A DNA stretch of 64,000 nt from contig NC_092581.1 of NCBI RefSeq assembly GCF_037975245.1, forward strand, positions 10,795,303-10,859,302. Reading direction: 5' to 3'. Both the position numbers and the translations under genes were made by a program. Below the pieces are notes generated by a model. That model was not told where the DNA came from. It was given only the letters and a program-made list of their open reading frames with translations, and ran no database searches. This document shows positions 34,798 to 44,800 of the stretch, piece by piece; the stretch's first letter is position 1; every line of letters begins with the position of its first letter. This DNA is from Apostichopus japonicus. Taxonomy: Eukaryota; Echinodermata; Holothuroidea; Aspidochirotida; Stichopodidae.

Positions 34798-37700
34798 GAA
34801 AATCGTAATGAGTTGGAAAATCAAGAACAGTGAAAAAACTTTCAGCCTCCACCGGGATTCGAACCACGGGCCTTCCGCTCTGTACGCGGACACCCTAACC
34901 AATAGGCTATGGACGCTGATTGTATGTCCAGAGGTTCGAAACCGGTAAGGAAGGTCGTAATTCCACTGTAGGCGTTTGTCACCTGTATCGAACAATACTA
35001 GTTCTGTTTTTGATGACATATTTTTATTATATATATATATGTATGTATTTTTTTTCTTTTCTTGGTTGCACAATTTATTTTCAATATGTTACATATTTTT
35101 ATCATTACAGTACGCTACATAGATCCCCACGGTGGCTACTGTCGGCTGGTAGGAATAAAGAGGCTGCAAAGATTGTGAGAAAAATCTCCATCGATAACAG
35201 AAATGATTTCCCCAAAAAACTATTCAGTCACACTGAAATGGTGAGTGTGTTACATTAATTGTAATTAAATTATGTCATTTAATTATACGGCTCTCGTTAA
35301 CCTGAGCGATATACTTGAAATTAAATTTAACCAAAATATAAGCAAAATCCAAATAAATGTTCAACAAACTACCCAAAAATGCCAAAAAAAAGTCTGTTAA
35401 GGTACATGTATATACATATGTATCAATGAAAAGTGTGCCTCTCGTTTCGATGATAGCAGGATCCTCTTCAGTGGCAGACTAAACGAGAAAACACAGGTTC
35501 ATTGGCCTGACAGATGGGGGGGGGGGGGGTCCTGCGACGGGCAAGTTGGAACATTTCAACACTGAATGGAGTGGAATGAGAGATAACAATGGGAACCTTA
35601 CAAAGAGACTGTTGGAGAAGAAAGGGTTTCCAGGATATTAAGAGTGAAGAGAATTGGCCTGAGTCGGGTAACAAAAAAATCGGAACCGGGTACCCGTTAT
35701 AATTACCCGGTCGGGTAACGGGTACCCGAAACTCTGGACCGAATATTGAAAAAAAAAACTAGCAAGACACAATGTACAATGTAAATAAATGGCAGATCAC
35801 TATGCCACCTTACATTTCGCATCATCCGAAATATAAGTTTCCAATCGATACAACTGTTGTTATGAACAACTGAATTTAAAAAAAAACACGCTTTACAACT
35901 TTCAATTAGCTGTAAATCGCCAATTGTTTGGAGGTATGTGTTATGTTTTTGAAGAGGGAATGTAGTATTTTACGTACAATGTGATACAATGTGATACGTA
36001 CAACATAATGAAGGTTTCAATTTTGAGTAGTTTTCACCGGTATATATTTTTCGTTTTCGCTGGTGAGTGATATTATCCACACATGAAAAAAGAATCATTA
36101 AGAATGGCTGACACTTGATATAGTAATTAAACCAACCATCTATACTACGATTACGATATACTACGATAAAATTAATCTTCCGTTTTCGCGTGTCTTGATT
36201 AATCAAAACATGCAGACCTACGGAATTATTGAAATCATGAAAGCACTCGCGTAGCAGTTACGCGATTTTCCACCAGAAAACGTGTACCCGTTTTGCGCGT
36301 TTTCGATTCGGGTACCCGATTGTTCGGTCGGGTACCCGGTATCGGGTCAGGCCTAGAAGAGGACTTTATCAAAGGAAAAAGTCAGCAACGAAGTGCTGAG
36401 GGGTTCTCTCCTATTCCCAAGCGACTCATTGGTTTTAACCGGATGGCTCGTAGTCATTCAGTGACTCTGTACTATTTTCTGCGGGTGGCAAAGAGATACT
36501 ATACCTGCTATTGTGAATGTGTAGTACGTGATCATAACAGATTGTCATCTATTGGATATATATACGAAATAATAAACATTTAGAAAATTGTAATGCTCAA
36601 AGAAAATAATGTCTTTTAGATCAAAAAGGATTTCGAAGCTAATGAGAAGGAAGAGATGACGCTGATAAATCTTCTTCGGAGCCCAACACTCGTTTGTCGA
36701 ACAGCAATTCTGTTACATAATTGGTAAGCGCATTTAGCTCGGCGGCTGTATGGCAATATGGGTTAACGAGAAACCTCCATTATAGTGTCTTGGAAGGCAC
36801 TAGGTTGATGACGTAGTAGTTAAAGTGTTTGTTCGTGCCTTTTTTGCTTGCAGCCGGCACAGTTATTCAAGAAAATTCATGTAACATTTAAGCCACTGAT
36901 TTATATTCTTATTCACTATTAGAAATTATCAAAAACAAAAATTGATCATACCTCTCAAAACATTACAATATTTCGTAATGATTTGCAATAAATTCCAAGC
37001 TTCATTTCTTGAAAACCATAAGCATGTACCGTAATTAATTCTCAACTAAAACACATTGCAAGTGTACAATACAGCTTTCACCAGTACATCTGGCAGCCAG
37101 GTGGTTTAATTTGGTAATGGTTCTATCACATGACTCTAGCATAGCCTACATCGTCAACTCAGGTCACGGTTCAATATCATACACTTCCGTACGTTCCATA
37201 TAGAACACACGATGTTCACCCTGCTGATAATGTAGCCTCCGTGAGTGGCAAGTGCATGCATCCATGCGACTTGAAAGTATTTCATGAAGTTAGATCGTAC
37301 CCAAACTGCTGGACTATGTGTCCACGCATATTTTGAATATACGGAGGCCTATCTCCATATCAAACGTTAGTCATATCTTAATGTACACTTGTTATGCCCC
37401 CGCCCCAAACTATACTGTTAGGAATATAGTTGAATGATTAACTCATGAATAATCATATTCTTTAACACATATATGAATGGCTTAATAAGTTGTCTCTTTT
37501 TGTCTCGTTTTGCAGGTTTCTCTACAACCTAACGTACACGAGTTTCTTCTTGTACAGTGGTTATGATAATAATGTATACTTGTCCTTTGCACTTGCCGCC
37601 TTAGCAGAACTACCTGCTAGTTTAATTACCATGCTGCTCGTTGAGAGGATAGGCAGGCGAAAATTCATCATGCCGTTAACATTCATCGCCGGCATTTCGT

Positions 37701-40562
37701 GCCTGATGATAGCCTTCCTTAGTAAGTGCACCCCACGTTTCGCATTTCTATTTTAAATAATTTTTTGATAAGTAACTGAAATTACTTTGGTAAGTTGTAA
37801 ACAAACCCGAAATGAGAACAGAAATGGTCAAGTTGGACAAAAGCGGCATTTCGAGCCAGTGGCTGCGCTCCAAACTATACAATCCAACCCTTAAATTGAT
37901 GGAGATCCCTATATATCAATTACCTTGCTTCATGGTGCAATATGATAAAAAATCGGCATAAAAGAACCTCGGATTTCTCTTGAATGATGCAATCGTAGAT
38001 CATCATTCGGCAAATGGAGAAACACAAGTGTACGATTTTTATAGCATGGACATATAATTGTATTTTGTTGTTATTTTGAATTTCAAACAAAGACGTTTTA
38101 CAACCCCAATCTGGAAACAAATGAGCATTTAAATTCATCAAGAATGTTATATCTCTCCTCTCTCTATTAATTATCCGTAACTGTTTTCTTATTGAATGTA
38201 ATAAGTTTTCAAGATGTTTCTTTGTTTTCTTTGAATTTGCAGAGTCACCTTATAACTTCATTTTTATTGTCATCGGGAAATTTGCAATATGTTCCGCTTA
38301 CAACACCAACATCATTTACACGTCTGAAGTATACCCAACACCATTACGGTAAGCTAAAATCAGCAATGCTGCAGCATCTCATTGCTGTCAAACTTATTAT
38401 GCACATAAAGCTGAACTTGGGGTGTAACGCTTTAACTCACTTGGAAGCTTTTGGTTGCAGTTTTGTGTTTGTAACAACAACAAAAACGCCTTTGCATGGT
38501 AGCATTGTTAATCCCTTCCTGATGGTGCGCATGTAACGCCGCTGCCCAGTTGCTCTAATATCTTCTTTGTAACTTTTTCTCTACCCTTTTTAGCGCTCCA
38601 ATGTTAAAAAGCCTTCCCATGCAGTTTCACCCAATGGTCCGTCAGTCTTGTCAACATCTTCAATGGGTTCAGCATCACGACGTGGCTTCTTATCACCGCC
38701 TGCATGACCCGAGGGTGTCAATATCATCGTTTTGTCTTTGATGTCCGATCACCTTTGCATTAGTACTCAAGGAATCTTTTCTACCACAGAGGGCAACTTT
38801 TGTCGTCAACGACAACATGCAGCAATCATAGAGGAAGCATGGCGGAAGCATTGATCACTGAATACGCAACACCCTCAGAACGGAACTGGCCATGAGGACA
38901 TCCATCCACCAGGGCTCTGTCGGAATCCTCTAAAGACCACGCGTCCAAAAGACGGCATCCAATATCTGACAGAGATGTATAGAAAATACGCACATAAATA
39001 AATAGATGAAAACATAGCGAATGATATTATTTGCATGTTTGATTATTAATAATTAATACATGATATTGTTCCTACAGCTCGTTGGTCTTCTCAACAGTAG
39101 TTTGATAAAGTTCGACTTCTTTTATGGAAGCAATAAAACGGGAAGGTATAGCTTTCGAGAGACCATAATAAACGTTATGCGGATCATAAATTCAAGTGAA
39201 GTTCGAATTCGCTCAAGCTATCTATTTCTCGCCACTGTCGGTTCTGTAATGAATGACATGTCTTGTTATTGACATCGACTCCAAAATCCTTTACTGAAAT
39301 TTATAAGTGGGTGATGAGTTTATCATCGAAGGTTAAACTGAAACATTTTTTCACTTCAATTGTTAGAGTAATTATTACTTTATCGTGTTTTCTTTTCCCC
39401 TTCATCATAGTCAGGAAATCCTTTCTAGATAATTAACTGATTATCTAAGGTAAATGAGATTCAATAAGGAAACTTTTTAAACAAACATTTTTGTACTTTT
39501 ATTTTCAGAGGCACTACTGGTGGGATCTGCAACTGCTTCGGAAGATTCAGCGGGACAATCTGCCCGATGTTCTTACTATTAGCAGATTATTGGAAACCAT
39601 TACCGCTGGTAATTCTGGGAGTGTGGACCTCTCTTAGCAGCTTTTCTGTCCTTTTTCTTCCGGAAACACAAGGAAAGTCCCTACCGGCCACAATTCATGA
39701 AGCTGAAATGCTAGGAAGGTACGTACCACCCCGTACACTCAGATCAACCCGTCTTATGGTCACCGTGCACTTCACATTTATTCATCTGTTTTGATATAAC
39801 ATTTTATTGTAAAAAAAATGTAAGAGGAATATAAGAGCCATGGGTGTAACAAACCACATTTTTCCAAGATTTGTATTAAATTGATCCTCTTCATGGTTTT
39901 TGGATAGTAGAAAAATCACCACAATTACTGGATTCTTGAAAACTTCTTCATAGCTTTTGTTCATACGTTATATGCTAAGTTTCTCCACCAACATTAATGG
40001 CTGGTAATACCATCACGGTAAATGTACAGGATGACAGGATCACATGTTGTGGACAAAAACTCAGAACTGCAAAACATATTGCCACTCCATTAGGGATGAG
40101 CTCATTGAGCCCAAATTTTAGCTGTGCCTGAGTTGAAGATCAGTATATGGACGTATGGTAAGGAGCAGATGCACAAGAGGGAGAAGGGGAACCTGGCGCA
40201 AAAGTTGCCTATGATGATGATTCACAACTTACGTGCCCCTTCCCATTCGAGCCCCTCAAGTGGCTGCCCAATGAGAAACCAGATGACAATTATATTGAGA
40301 TGGTTGAATCATGACACATATATTGAGATGGTTGAATCATGACAAATATATTAAGATGGTGGAATCATGAATGGTGATGTGCTAAACTTTTTGTCATCGC
40401 ATTACATATCGTGGTAAAGGGAAACAAATGTTTATTCCCCGCAAATTTGAGCGCATCGTCTATCATGTCTTGCTGTAAATTATCAATACCAACCTGTTTC
40501 CTTACAGGGAAAGGTCTGTTATACCTACTGAAGTGGAAGAACCTATCCCAGCCTACGTGTGA
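25805..40562 (+). CDS. SLC22-type organic ion transporter, complete (gene 2, 10 exons, 550 aa)
   Basis: Exons 25805-26218, 26784-26887, 31699-31853, 34023-34191, 35111-35240, 36620-36723, 37516-37721, 38243-38348, 39509-39718 and 40508-40562 total 1653 nt (550 residues plus TGA), the usual SLC22 length. All junctions are GT-AG and in phase. Start context AAAATGG. In order: the amphipathic start MDFDEILDHVGGFGKYQKR; helix 1 (21-40); a large extracellular loop (41-140) with Cys 49, 59, 69, 93 and 120 and sequons at Asn 58, 86 and 114; helix 2, then the MFS motif GVLADKFGR at 168-176; helices 3-6; SPRWLL at the start of the central loop; helices 7-12 with LVERIGRRK and YTSEVYPTPLR; and the tail motif LPETQGKSLPATI. 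Likely a plasma-membrane carrier of organic cations, anions or zwitterions; substrate not inferable. SPRW is preceded by TLHR instead of the common PES. Confidence 0.95.
26476..26825. repeat. tandem duplication of the intron 1/exon 2 boundary (about 175-bp unit)
   Basis: Unit 1 (26476-26650) and unit 2 (26652-26825) share ACGACGTTC, TTTATGACTGTTTTATTTAT, TTGCGTCCACCAATCACAT and CTTCGATCACCGCCGTTTAG through TTCGACCTTGTTTGTGG. Unit 1 therefore carries a copy of the exon 2 acceptor and first 17 coding bases, followed by GTAACA. Only unit 2 continues into the real exon. Confidence 0.9.
26784..26887 (+). CDS. gene 2 exon 2 (helix 2 and MFS motif)
   Basis: Acceptor GCCGTTTAG at 26783, donor GATAA/GTAAGT. 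Encodes FDLVCGKQILLNFAHAIC and GAVLFGVLADK. The first 17 bases and the acceptor are duplicated upstream at about 26590-26625. Confidence 0.9.
27056..27276 (-). mobile_element. tRNA-derived SINE, full length
   Basis: Minus strand from 27276: GGAGTGTTAGCTCAGTGGTT (A box), AACGCCGG, and B box GGTTCGAGTC followed by CACTCC, which pairs with the 5' GGAGTG as an acceptor stem. A unique body of about 140 bases follows, then a (TACA)n-like tail. It lies in gene 2 intron 2. Confidence 0.8.
27351..27709 (-). mobile_element. TTAA-flanked MITE, copy 1
   Basis: TTAA at 27347-27350 and 27710-27713. The left end AGGTATTGAAGACTCGCCCC and the whole interior are the reverse complement of the copies at 52474 and 53911. 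TTAA flanks suggest piggyBac-type mobilisation. Confidence 0.75.
27714..30272 (+). other. gene 2 intron 2, mostly unique
   Basis: Homopolymer C runs at 28184-28193, 28615-28626 and 28766-28775, and an 18-base G run at 28999-29017. No exon, RNA gene or repeat identified otherwise. Confidence 0.4.
30273..30480. repeat. duplicated segment, copy 1
   Basis: TTCGATATTCTTATC, AACTGGACGACACTCAA, CGAATATGTTTTTT and GGCTACAGCTATTTATGTG recur at 31943-32150, 1.67 kb downstream. Confidence 0.75.
30340..30990. repeat. diverged array of GTTACAACTATTTATG / AAGAGATC modules
   Basis: About 40-50-base period; ACAACTA, TTTATG, GAGATCTATG and GGTTACAA recur throughout with heavy divergence. Confidence 0.55.
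31699..31853 (+). CDS. gene 2 exon 3 (helices 3-4)
   Basis: Acceptor CACTTTCAG at 31698, donor ATAG/GTAAGT. Encodes FGRLYTFYLAVIPTGIIS, LVAFSPNFQIYITLRGLIG and ICAQSILTITLL. The preceding intron is 4.8 kb. Confidence 0.9.
31943..32155. repeat. duplicated segment, copy 2
   Basis: Matches 30273-30480; lies 90 bases after exon 3 of gene 2. Confidence 0.75.
32190..32432 (+). repeat. interspersed repeat (GGCCCCAA family), third copy
   Basis: Begins TTTTTTGGCCCCAAACATG and ends GCTATAATTTGGGGCC, an inverted terminus. The interior matches 15365-15562. Confidence 0.7.
32433..33409 (+). other. gene 2 intron 3, nothing recognised
   Basis: A G run at 32568-32580 and C-rich patches near 32750. Short frames have no family match. 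Confidence 0.4.
33410..33490 (-). mobile_element. tRNA-derived SINE ending in (TA)n, truncated copy
   Basis: Contains the 3' tail and the B-box end (GGATTCGAACCACGGGCC on +) of the 34795 family. It breaks off before the A box into TATATAAATATATA. Confidence 0.7.
34023..34191 (+). CDS. gene 2 exon 4 (helices 5-6)
   Basis: Acceptor TTCTGGACAG at 34022, donor CC/GTGAGT. Encodes GTEVVDPSKRVRAG, a Gly/Ser-rich helix, then VRNWRLLQLILASPVF, matching SLC22 'RDWRWLQL'. Confidence 0.9.
34620..34654. repeat. short (GT)n tract
   Basis: GTGTGTTTGTGTGTGTGTGT in gene 2 intron 4. Confidence 0.8.
34723..34793. repeat. (TA)n tract at SINE 3' end
   Basis: About 35 TA units directly abutting the minus-strand 3' end of the SINE at 34795. 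Confidence 0.95.
34795..35025 (-). mobile_element. tRNA-derived SINE ending in (TA)n, copy 2
   Basis: Minus strand: GCGTCCATAGCCTATTGG, an anticodon-like CCGC-GTACAGA-GCGG arm, GGTTCGAATCC, and TGGAGGC, which pairs 6 of 7 with the 5' GCGTCCA. Also shares the upstream body AACAGAACTAGTATTGTTCG with copy 1. It lies 90 bases before gene 2 exon 5. Confidence 0.8.
35111..35240 (+). CDS. gene 2 exon 5 (start of central cytoplasmic loop)
   Basis: Acceptor ATCATTACAG at 35110, donor ATG/GTGAGT. Encodes PTLHRSPRWLLSAGRNKEAA and a basic helix. Ends in phase 0. Confidence 0.9.
35436..35480 (-). ncRNA. hammerhead-like motif, copy 3 (degenerate)
   Basis: Minus strand CTGAAGA (35471-35465), then GGATCC, TGCTA, TCATC and GAAAC (35448-35444). 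The core boxes are intact, but stem II keeps only about 3 pairs and no NUH follows. Confidence 0.3.
35654..36355. mobile_element. hAT-type MITE with GGGTACCCG repeats and 8-bp TSD
   Basis: Ends TTGGCCTGA and TCAGGCCTA. Imperfect target duplication GAAGAGAA (35646-35653) / GAAGAGGA (36356-36363). Several copies of CGGGTACCCG cluster at each end. No coding capacity. Confidence 0.7.
36620..36723 (+). CDS. gene 2 exon 6 (end of central loop)
   Basis: Acceptor GTCTTTTAG at 36619, donor TTG/GTAAGC inside the Trp codon. Encodes KDFEANEKEEMTLINLLRSP and LVCRTAILLHNW. Same 3' phase as the first visible exon of gene 1. Confidence 0.9.
36724..37515 (+). other. gene 2 intron 6, nothing recognised
   Basis: No repeat, exon or RNA signal seen. 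Confidence 0.45.
37516..37721 (+). CDS. gene 2 exon 7 (helices 7-9)
   Basis: Acceptor GTTTTGCAG at 37515, donor CTTA/GTAAGT. Encodes FLYNLTYTSFFLYSG, ALAELPASLITMLLVERIGR and a helix ending CLMIAFL. Confidence 0.92.
38243..38348 (+). CDS. gene 2 exon 8 (helix 10)
   Basis: Acceptor AATTTGCAG at 38242, donor ACG/GTAAGC. Encodes KSPYNFIFIVIGKFAICSAY and NIIYTSEVYPTPLR. Confidence 0.92.
38349..39508 (+). other. gene 2 intron 8, with an unexplained higher-GC stretch
   Basis: 38590-38960 is richer in G+C and has a worn coding look (frames broken by stops, ending near AATAAATAAATAG at 38995), suggesting a decayed retrocopy or transposon piece. Identity not recognised. Confidence 0.35.
39509..39718 (+). 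CDS. gene 2 exon 9 (helices 11-12, PET motif)
   Basis: Acceptor ATTTTCAG at 39508, donor AAG/GTACGT. Encodes GTTGGICNCFGRFSGTICP, a helix, and LFLPETQGKSLPATIHEAEM. Confidence 0.92.
40290..40373. repeat. 25-bp minisatellite, three copies
   Basis: TATATTGAGATGGTTGAATC plus ATGAC, tandem in the 3' UTR/last intron area of gene 2. The copies sit before exon 10, so they are intronic. Confidence 0.8.
40508..40562 (+). CDS. gene 2 exon 10 (tail and stop)
   Basis: Acceptor TCCTTACAG at 40507. Encodes ERSVIPTEVEEPIPAYV, TGA at 40560-40562. The acidic, proline-rich end differs from the basic tail of gene 1. Confidence 0.85.
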
Positions 40563-40944
40563 TCAAAATGGAAACCAGTTTGAAACCATTGAGAGACTTT
40601 CATTTAAGCTGAACTAAATGCAGGCTGTCTGATATTAAACATATCTGTTAGCAGGCTGTATATATTGCATTAGTTACAACATCTCATAGCTTACAAGAAC
40701 ACTCTTGAGACAATATGTACAGGGCACTCATTCAATCGATGTCGCCAATGTGGTGTAGCATGTCGCCAGATGGTATATCATGAAGACAGAACTCTAAGCT
40801 TAAATCCTGATTTAGGGTTCACCTCGACATAATGTTTTAACTTTCTCTATTGAGCAGCTGAAGTGACAGCACCAGTACCGGATTTTTTCTCTATAAGGTT
40901 TCCTCGACAACATAAATTTGGTTCAAGTGCTGAGTTAAAATCAA

Positions 40945-40950
40945 AATAAA
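40945..40950 (+). terminator. poly(A) signal of gene 2
   Basis: AATAAA about 385 bases after the stop; the first canonical hexamer on this strand downstream of gene 2. Confidence 0.5.
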
Positions 40951-41003
40951 ATAAGTATTCTTCTTATTTTGGATATCTCTCTCTCTAACTGTCTCTTTCG
41001 CTC

Positions 41004-41817
41004 TGAACTGTGTCATAGTGTATAGGCTAAGTATTATTTGTGTATATTTTGGCATTGGTGTTACGCGTTCTTAGGCAATGATCAACACAACTCCTCGGAT
41101 CTTGGCAGAGGAAGATTGGTATTGAATATGAACATTGGTATAATGGTTTACATTAAACCCATGAATTCTGAGTTAGAGGAGCACCAACAATTTAAGAAGG
41201 AGCACCAACAAGTTAAAAGAATTGCACCATACTGGTGTCCTGTAACTTTCTAACGGTGTTTCTCTATTATATCATGTACAAATTACCGAACTGTGTCATA
41301 ATGGCTAAGTCTTATTTGTGTTTATTTTGGCATTGGTGTTGCGCGTTCTTAGGCAATGATCTAAACAACTCCTCTGAACTTGGCGGAGGAAGATTGGTAC
41401 TGAATATGAACATTGGTATAATGGTTTACATTAAACCCATGAATTTTGAAATGGAGGAGCACCAACAATTAAGAAGTAGCACCAACAAGTTTAAAGAATT
41501 GCACCATACTGATGCCCTGTAACTTTCCAATGGTGTTTCTCTATTATATCATGTACACATTACCGAACTGTGTCATAGTGTAGGCTAAGTCTTATTTGTG
41601 TATATTTTGGCATTGGTGTTACGCGTTCTTATAGGCAATGATCAAAACAACTCCTCTGAACTTGGCAGAGGAAGATTGGTATTGAATACGAACATTGGTA
41701 TAGTGGTTTACATTAAACCCATGAGTTCTGAGTTGGAGGAGCACCAACAAGTTTAAGTATTGCCCCATACTGGTGTCCTGTATGGTTTTTCTCTATTATA
41801 TCATGTACAAATTACCG
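41004..41817. repeat. three tandem copies of a roughly 280-bp unit
   Basis: Units 41004-41287, 41288-41564 and 41565-41817 each start GAACTGTGTCATA and share TTGGCATTGGTGTT, TTAGGCAATGATC, GGAAGATTGGTA and GAGGAGCACCAACAA. Open frames inside are spurious repeats of one another. The last unit has an internal deletion. Confidence 0.9.
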
Positions 41818-44800
41818 GCAGAGCTTCTATTTAACACTACTTATAACACAAAGAAAAATATTTGCTAGCTTCAGTAGTTAATATTGCTAATTAATTTGCT
41901 GATACTCTTGTTCATTCAAAATGCTTGTGGTTGTTGGTAAGGAAGTGGGTATAGAGAGACAGGGTTAGATGCTTTTATCATTGGCCTCCTGGTATCAATT
42001 TCACTAGGAGGCCTGCTATATTTTCAAGTTTTCTACAAGCAGCCTAAGTCTGCCTCATCTGCATATAAGATGCCAATAACATGCACTAAAATTGTTTTGC
42101 ATGTTTTAAGTGTACAACAGTAATACATTTTATTCGTGAACGTGGTGAAGAAATATATATATAGCAATACATAGGTCTGTGTTACACAGAAGTTTGCTTT
42201 GGTTTTTATGAGTGACTGGGTGCAGATGTGGAGTGTGCTTACGTAATTTCAGTAATGATAAAAACAAATCAGTTTGCAATAGAAGATTATCACTCAAAGT
42301 TAATGTACAGCTGGCCAGCTTCTCATATGACGCTTGCATTGTCTTCTTACTCGATAGTTCATATCAAACAGAAGCTCTCTGTTAAGAGGGGGGGGGGGGG
42401 GGTAAAGATAGGATTCTTTCAATATGTGCCTAAATAATTTGTCATCTGTTTAATCAAATAAGAATGTTTCCGAGGTCTTTTACTGATCCTGGCTCCAATG
42501 TAACGTCATATTATTTCATGGATTATGTTAGAAAAAAGTAGTATTCTTTCGTCTTGCCAATGCCAGTCGGAATTAGTTCAAGTTAACCAGAAGTAAACTG
42601 TCACTGAAATTAGAAATATAGGAGATATTACAACTGCTTAAAAACAAAATGAAACTATCATGAATTCTATAAACTTCCTGGCCCATTGTTGTAAGATATC
42701 CAACTGTAACAACAAATGCTGCAAGTATTGTTTTTTTTTTCTCTTTATAAATATATATTTTTTCATATTTGATTCGATTGATGACGATATTATGACGAAT
42801 TGGTTTTATTCGATCATTAAGGCGAAGATAGAAGCAGTTATCAGATGAAATAAGGGTTCGTTATGTATTAATGCTTGCAGTATGTGTACGGTATGAGTGT
42901 TGCTACCATTATATGTTCAAATAGCCTTTATGGCGGTTTCACTGTGGTTTTAATGGTACTATTTCGCCAAATAACTTGCTGTTTAGTGCTTTCGATTTAA
43001 TCGAGTTTAAAATTGAGAGACTATATTGCAAAATTCCTATAGAATCGTTCTCGTTTGTTTTGTCATGCTCCTATCATTTGTGACGAAGTCAGGGGCGGTC
43101 CAGGATTTCGAAAACAAAACAGGAGGGTGGATGGTGGTGTATGGCCGTCGTTGAATTCGACAACTATGACAGTCTATGTAGGCTGGGAGTCCTTTAAAAA
43201 AAAAAAAAAAAAAGTTTAGACTGGTGCCACATACTTTTGCGAGAGGAGACACCACTTTTGGAAACTGTGCCTACCTTAAGTTTTGAGCACCTTTATACCG
43301 GGCGGGTACAGGCAAGGGTGTGCTTTTAATTTTGTTTTGCGTGGCGTGTGCATGCCCCACATCCCACTGGCTCCATCGCCGGTTTGTTCTTTGGACAGTG
43401 CAGACTGTTTTTGCGGGTTGTATTAACTCAGGCTTGCACGTTATACAAAAAATAGTTATAATCAATTTGTATATGATTGAAACATAAATACAAATATTTT
43501 GTCTATAAAGTTTCTGTTATAAAGAAATATGTTTCTTTGTTATGTTTTTCAGTTCTCTCGTATTCTTGGTTTAAGTGGTTTAGGTTGGGGGATTGGGACG
43601 GCTTTAGCTACAGTAATACCCAAATATTTACCTCATCTGTTTGATTTGGGTACTTGTAGCTTAAACTACTTGTATGGTGGTACTAAATCCTTTCACCCGG
43701 CCACTCATGGTATTGATTCACACCAACAAAATTATGACATCGGACTGGGGTGTTTTTTAAGGCTTATGAAGTCCATCTCACTTTATTTCCAATATCCACC
43801 ACGCATGTAGCAATACCGCCTCTGGTCTCATTATCGACCTATGTATGTACGTGATTCAGTGCATGTAGTCGTCGGTTTACACAAAACTGCCGCATTTGTT
43901 GATTTAGTCTGATTCTTGGTGAGATATTTCACTTAAGTAAAGCTTCTTTTTTTTCGCCGTCATTGTTCTTAATCTGATAACAAATCGACGAGTAAATTGA
44001 GGGTTACGGTGAATCGCGAGTGACTTTGAAGATAACAAGGACCTGGCATCGCTTTCAAAGACTGAGACTGTTAGCATTAATTGTTATGCAAGTGTTTGGT
44101 TTTCCTGCAATTGATAACGCCTACATATAGGCCATGCACTTCTTTAGACACATGTTGCGGCACGTTCTTATCTATTTCTATCGATCGAACGATGACAGCA
44201 TATATAAACCGTTAACAAATAATGGTGAATTTAGCTGTCACAGTAGCAAAACATATAGCATCGAAGATCACTGCAGGATGTAGCCACATTTCTTTATATT
44301 TAGGGGAGGGGGCGGGGGTTCTTCCTTTTTAGAAAGGAAGGTGCTTTTTTTTCAGGATAGAGTGATAAGAACCTATTCTCTGAAAATGCATTCATGGATG
44401 GGTGGAAAATATATTTGGAAGAGTCCCCCCCCCCCACCCCCTCTCTGTTGGCTATGTCACTAGATCGCTGTTTTGTTGGTAGTAACTCCGCGTAAGAGCG
44501 GGGTGGATGGGGGGGGGGCTGACATGCACGGAGATAGGAGGGGAGTTTGGTGAGGATATGTCATCACAGAAATTATTTTCTTATATTTATGTTACATAAA
44601 GGGTTCAATATGCAGCTTGTTGTTTTTCCATCGCAACTTTTCGCGTCCCCCCCCCCCAGCTTCCCAACCAGACAAACGTAATTGTGTCATGTGTATAATA
44701 TATATATATATCCTTTTTTTGCAATAGTGCATAATAACATGTTTTGGCACAATATAAGCGACGCCTAAATTGTAACTAATAGGCCATACTAAAGTTCATA

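Noticed and set aside
34840-34920. Possible tRNA with anticodon-like ACA loop
   Set aside because: The acceptor and anticodon stems pair, but the T stem does not, and the same sequence occurs in three copies joined to a common tail, so it is a SINE.
41038-41522. Two similar open frames suggesting a repeated small protein
   Set aside because: They are the same frame in tandem 280-bp DNA units; the third unit is broken and no start context or splice site supports expression.
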